DNA from: Streptomyces halstedii
GTDB taxonomy: Bacteria; Actinomycetota; Actinomycetes; Streptomycetales; Streptomycetaceae
DNA: 64,000 bases
Assembly: GCA_000720535.1 (NCBI GenBank)
Contig: JOAZ01000021.1
Location: 62,001 to 126,000, forward strand
Direction of reading: 5' to 3'
Under the pieces are notes generated by a model. That model did not search any database. It saw only the letters and a program-made list of their open reading frames with translations, and was not told where the DNA came from. This document shows, piece by piece, positions 61,562-64,000 of this stretch. Made by a program: the position numbers and the translations under genes. The stretch's first letter is position 1, and each line of letters starts with the position of its first letter.

Positions 61562-62761
61562 ATGTCCCGTCACCGTGCCCATATCGCGATGGTCGGCGTC
61601 CCCGCCGTCAGCCACGTCCTGCCGAGCCTCCAGGTCATCCGCGAGCTGGTGGCCCGTGGCCACCGGGTGACCTACGCCAACGACCCGGCCGTGGCCGGCC
61701 TGATCACCCCCACCGGCGCCGAGTTCGTCCCCGTCACCTCCGTGCTGCCCGTGACCGACAACGACTGGCCCGACGACCCGATCGGGGCGATGGGCCTCTT
61801 CCTGGACGACGCCGTCCAGGCGCTTCCGCAGGTGCGCGCCGCCTACGGCACCGACCCCGCGGACCTGTACCTGTACGACATCGGCGCGTACGCCGCCCGC
61901 GCGCTCGCCGAGTCGCAGGGCCGCCCGCTCATGCTGCTCTCCCCGACCCTCGTGGCCTGGGAGGGCTACGAGGAGGAGGTCGCGGCAGCCCTCTGGGAGC
62001 TGCCCGGGGCCGACGCCTACCGGGCGAGGTTCACCCGGTGGCTCGCGGAGTGCGGGGCGGTCACCACGGACATGGACGCCTTCTGCGGGCGTCCCGCCGA
62101 CACGCTGGCCCTCATCACCCGGGCGATGCAGCCGCACGCCGACCGGGTGGACACCGGCACGGTGACGTTCGTCGGCCCCTGCTTCGGCCCGCGCGGCGAT
62201 GAGCACACCTGGACGCGCCCCGAGGGCGCCGAGAGGGTGCTGCTGGTCTCCCTGGGCTCGGCGTACACCCGGCAGCCGGAGTTCTACCGCCGGTGCCTGG
62301 CCGCCTACGGCGGGCTGCCCGGCTGGCACGTCGTGCTCCAGATCGGGAAGTACGTCGATCCCGGGGAGCTGGGTGCCATCCCGTCCAACGTGGAAGTGCA
62401 CTCCTGGGTACCGCAGTTGGCGATCCTGGAGCAGGCCGACGCCTTCGTGACCCACGCGGGGATGGGCGGCAGCGGCGAGGGCCTGTACACCGGGGTCCCG
62501 ATGATCGCCGTACCGCAGGGCGCCGAGCAGTTCATGAACGCGGACCGTCTCGTCGAACTGGGCGTGGCCCGGCGCATCGACACGGCGGACGCCACCCCCG
62601 AGGCGCTGCGGACCGCGTTGCGCGAGCTGACCACCGACCCGGAGGTGGCACGCCGGTCCGCCGCGCTCCGGGCCGGGGCGCGGGCCGAGGGCGGCACCGC
62701 GCGGGCGGCCGACCTGATCGAGGCCGCGCTGCGCCGCCCCTCGTCGGGCGCGACGCGCTGA
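61562..62761 (+). CDS. mgt: Macrolide-inactivating-type glycosyltransferase (Mgt family, GT1)
   Basis: 399 residues, GT-B fold. The N-terminal domain has the acceptor His in VPAVSHVLPSLQV; the C-terminal domain carries the sugar-nucleotide site VHSWVPQLAILEQADAFVTH followed by AGMGGSGEGLYTGVPMIAVP and EQF. Length and motifs match the Streptomyces Mgt/OleD group, which glucosylates the desosamine 2'-OH of macrolides with UDP-glucose and inactivates them. The upstream leader ORF and exporter operon support a resistance role. The exact acceptor range is unknown. Confidence 0.88.
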   Translation: MSRHRAHIAMVGVPAVSHVLPSLQVIRELVARGHRVTYANDPAVAGLITPTGAEFVPVTSVLPVTDNDWPDDPIGAMGLFLDDAVQALPQVRAAYGTDPADLYLYDIGAYAARALAESQGRPLMLLSPTLVAWEGYEEEVAAALWELPGADAYRARFTRWLAECGAVTTDMDAFCGRPADTLALITRAMQPHADRVDTGTVTFVGPCFGPRGDEHTWTRPEGAERVLLVSLGSAYTRQPEFYRRCLAAYGGLPGWHVVLQIGKYVDPGELGAIPSNVEVHSWVPQLAILEQADAFVTHAGMGGSGEGLYTGVPMIAVPQGAEQFMNADRLVELGVARRIDTADATPEALRTALRELTTDPEVARRSAALRAGARAEGGTARAADLIEAALRRPSSGATR

Positions 62762-62771
62762 CCCACCGGGC

Positions 62772-62783
62772 GGGGGGGGGGGG
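62772..62783. repeat. Run of 12 G residues
   Basis: An uninterrupted G12 tract stands 11 bases after the mgt stop codon. Homopolymers of this length are rare even in Streptomyces, are prone to length slippage, and are also a common site of assembly error. Confidence 0.9.
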
Positions 62784-62880
62784 ACGCCGGGCTCCCCGGC
62801 GCCCGCCCCGCCTTGCCCTGCCTCGCCTCGCCTCGCCCCAGCATCTCCTCGCCGCACGGGCATTGCTAGATTCATCGGCC

Positions 62881-63171
62881 ATGCGTTCATACGAGTACGA
62901 CCAGCAGTTCCGTGACCGCGCCGCCCGCACACGGGTCTGGGGACTCGCCCTGCTCGGCGTGGCGGCGGTTCTGTGGATCTGGGCCGCCAAGGAGCTGCTG
63001 CTCCCCCACCGGCCCGACCTGGAGGAGGTCGTGACGCTGCTCGGAGCCTCCGTGCCGGTGGCGGTCGCCGGGGTGGGGATCTTCGCCGTCGGGACCGTCA
63101 GCCACCGGATGAGCGCCCACGCCCACGGGCTGCGCGAACTGGACAAGCTCGCGCGGATCCAGGAGAGCTGA
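62881..63171 (+). CDS. Small two-helix membrane protein
   Basis: 96 residues from ATG 62881. A charged N-terminal helix (RSYEYDQQFRDRAARTR) is followed by two membrane helices (VWGLALLGVAAVLWIWAA and LLGASVPVAVAGVGIFAVGTV) and a charged end. No family is recognised. Stops 7 bases before the pirin stop, convergent. Confidence 0.7.
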   Translation: MRSYEYDQQFRDRAARTRVWGLALLGVAAVLWIWAAKELLLPHRPDLEEVVTLLGASVPVAVAGVGIFAVGTVSHRMSAHAHGLRELDKLARIQES

Positions 63172-63178
63172 GGGCCGT

Positions 63179-63847
63179 CTACATCCGGCCGAACTCCCAC
63201 ACCAGCGCCTCGGCGTCGGTCAGGGCCACCAGCTCCAGCCCCCGGGGGCCCGTGATCCGCGCCGAGTCGCCCGCGCCCAGCTCCTCACCGCCGAGCCGCA
63301 CCTCGCCCCGCACCACGTGCGCGTAGACCCCCGCCGCCTCCGGGACGGCCGTGCGCTCCCCCGCGGCCTGCCGCCGGACATGGAGCACCGCCCCCGCCTC
63401 GGCAAGGACGTACGGGGTGGCACCGGCGGGCCCCCGGACATGCGTGTACGAGGGTTCGCCGCCCGCCTCCAGCGGGGCCAGCCACATCTGAACGAACGTC
63501 AGCGGGCCCGCCCCGTCGTTGCGTTCGACGTGCCGCACACCCGCGGCGGCGCTGAGGTGCTGCACCTCCCCGGCCCGTACGACGGTGGCGTGGCCGGCCG
63601 AGTCGCGGTGCGTCAGCTCGCCCTCCACCACCCAGGTGACGATCTCGGTGTGGCTGTGCGGGTGCTCGTCGAAGCCCGCGCCGGGGGCGAGGCGCTCCTC
63701 GTTGCAGGCGAGGAGCGGCCCGAAGCGCAGGTTGTCCGGGTCGTAGAAGTGCCCGAACGAGAACGCGTGCAGGGTCTCGATGCCCGCGGAGCCACCCGTG
63801 GCCGGGTCCCCTCCGCGGAAGCGGTCGCCGGAGCGGCGTACGTCCAT
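63179..63847 (-). CDS. Pirin-family bicupin
   Basis: 222 residues from ATG 63847 (another ATG at 63859). First cupin: HAFSFGHFYDPDN, FDEHPHSHTEIVTWVVEGEL, the metal ligands being His in HPHSH and the Glu, with GEVQHLSAAAGVRHVE the second half. Second cupin is degenerate. Pirin-like enzymes of this type have quercetinase-like or redox-sensing roles; activity unknown. This short bicupin form is common in actinobacteria. Confidence 0.9.
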   Translation of the reverse strand: MDVRRSGDRFRGGDPATGGSAGIETLHAFSFGHFYDPDNLRFGPLLACNEERLAPGAGFDEHPHSHTEIVTWVVEGELTHRDSAGHATVVRAGEVQHLSAAAGVRHVERNDGAGPLTFVQMWLAPLEAGGEPSYTHVRGPAGATPYVLAEAGAVLHVRRQAAGERTAVPEAAGVYAHVVRGEVRLGGEELGAGDSARITGPRGLELVALTDAEALVWEFGRM

Positions 63848-63929
63848 CACACGCACCACGGTAGCCCCGTCGGGTATCCCGCCGCCCCGGCCCTCCGTCC
63901 GGCGGTTCCGATAAGGCAGTCTTGTGTGC

Positions 63930-64000
63930 GTGCCCCGACCCGATCCCGAGCAGCCCGAGCAGCACGCTGCGAACGACGCCCATGACCACGCCGCGACCCT
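63930..64000 (+). CDS. Start of a rightward gene, cut by the window end
   Basis: GTG 63930 (an in-frame GTG is also at 63924) opens a frame that remains open to the end of the window and encodes an acidic, His/Ala-rich N-terminus. AAGG lies about 15 bases upstream. Divergent from the pirin gene with about 80 bases between starts. Too short to identify. Confidence 0.4.
   Translation, partial: MPRPDPEQPEQHAANDAHDHAAT

Noticed and set aside
58717-62761. Part of an antibiotic biosynthetic cluster (exporter plus glycosyltransferase)
   Set aside because: No polyketide, peptide or sugar biosynthesis genes flank them; the Mgt-type sequence fits resistance better.
1-64000. CRISPR array or phage/defence island
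   Set aside because: No regularly spaced direct repeats with unique spacers, and no cas, restriction or phage structural genes were seen; the 23-bp palindromes at 13859 have 5-base spacers only.

Overview
The window is a Streptomyces-type actinobacterial chromosome segment. It is very G+C rich with strong third-position G/C, frequent GTG starts, GGAGG-type ribosome sites, tight ATGA/GTGA start-stop overlaps, and families typical of the genus (DUF397/DUF5753 regulator cassettes, TerD paralogues, DUF3052 next to aceE). No rRNA, CRISPR array, replication origin or biosynthetic megacluster is visible. One tRNA gene (Val, anticodon TAC) is present.

Layout. 0-2.7 kb: an energy-coupling-factor uptake operon (tail of an upstream gene, a fused double ATPase, an S component). 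2.8-9.1 kb: a GT87/PAP2 membrane protein, a GNAT, a DHA2 exporter with a fused C-terminal winged-helix domain, and a membrane-anchored peptidoglycan-binding protein. 9.2-15.7 kb: HAD phosphatase, secreted HNH nuclease, DoxX, DedA, DUF2277, DUF1254 and DUF7144 genes, separated by long intergenic stretches. 15.8-18.5 kb: a leftward five-gene regulatory cassette (DUF6879, XRE/DUF5753 and small partners).

18.7-25.5 kb is an accessory, visibly less G+C-biased and damaged region. It holds a frameshifted HTH regulator, three overlapping tiny ORFs, a frameshifted WapI-like immunity gene, tails of two transposases, a DUF5959 gene and a 44-bp duplicated piece of the tRNA-Val gene whose intact copy closes the region. 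I read it as the scar of an element that used the tRNA as its target, or of a tRNA duplication that decayed.

26-40.4 kb: a DUF4097 lipoprotein, a coiled-coil membrane protein, DUF4383, an FmdB-type zinc ribbon, an O-methyltransferase, and then a Ter stress module: HAD, a large phosphoribosyltransferase/StiP-type protein, a CitE-like aldolase, four TerD-superfamily proteins and a DUF475/TerC membrane protein. A 181-bp MITE sits between two TerD paralogues. 39.9-44.2 kb: peroxiredoxin, DUF3052 and aceE (homodimeric pyruvate dehydrogenase E1).

44.2-64 kb: I36-type inhibitor, a divergent TetR/DHA2 efflux pair, a secreted alpha/beta hydrolase, DUF4429/SHOCT, a NarL-type two-component system, a MerR/aldo-keto reductase operon, a serine hydrolase, a WhiJ-like cassette (HATPase, XRE/DUF5753, two DUF397 proteins), a PadR/membrane protein pair with a clear palindromic operator, a three-gene ABC-2 exporter, and an Mgt-type macrolide glycosyltransferase. 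The Mgt gene is preceded by what looks like a leaderless 8-codon upstream ORF and an attenuator. The window ends with a small membrane protein, a pirin and the start of another gene.
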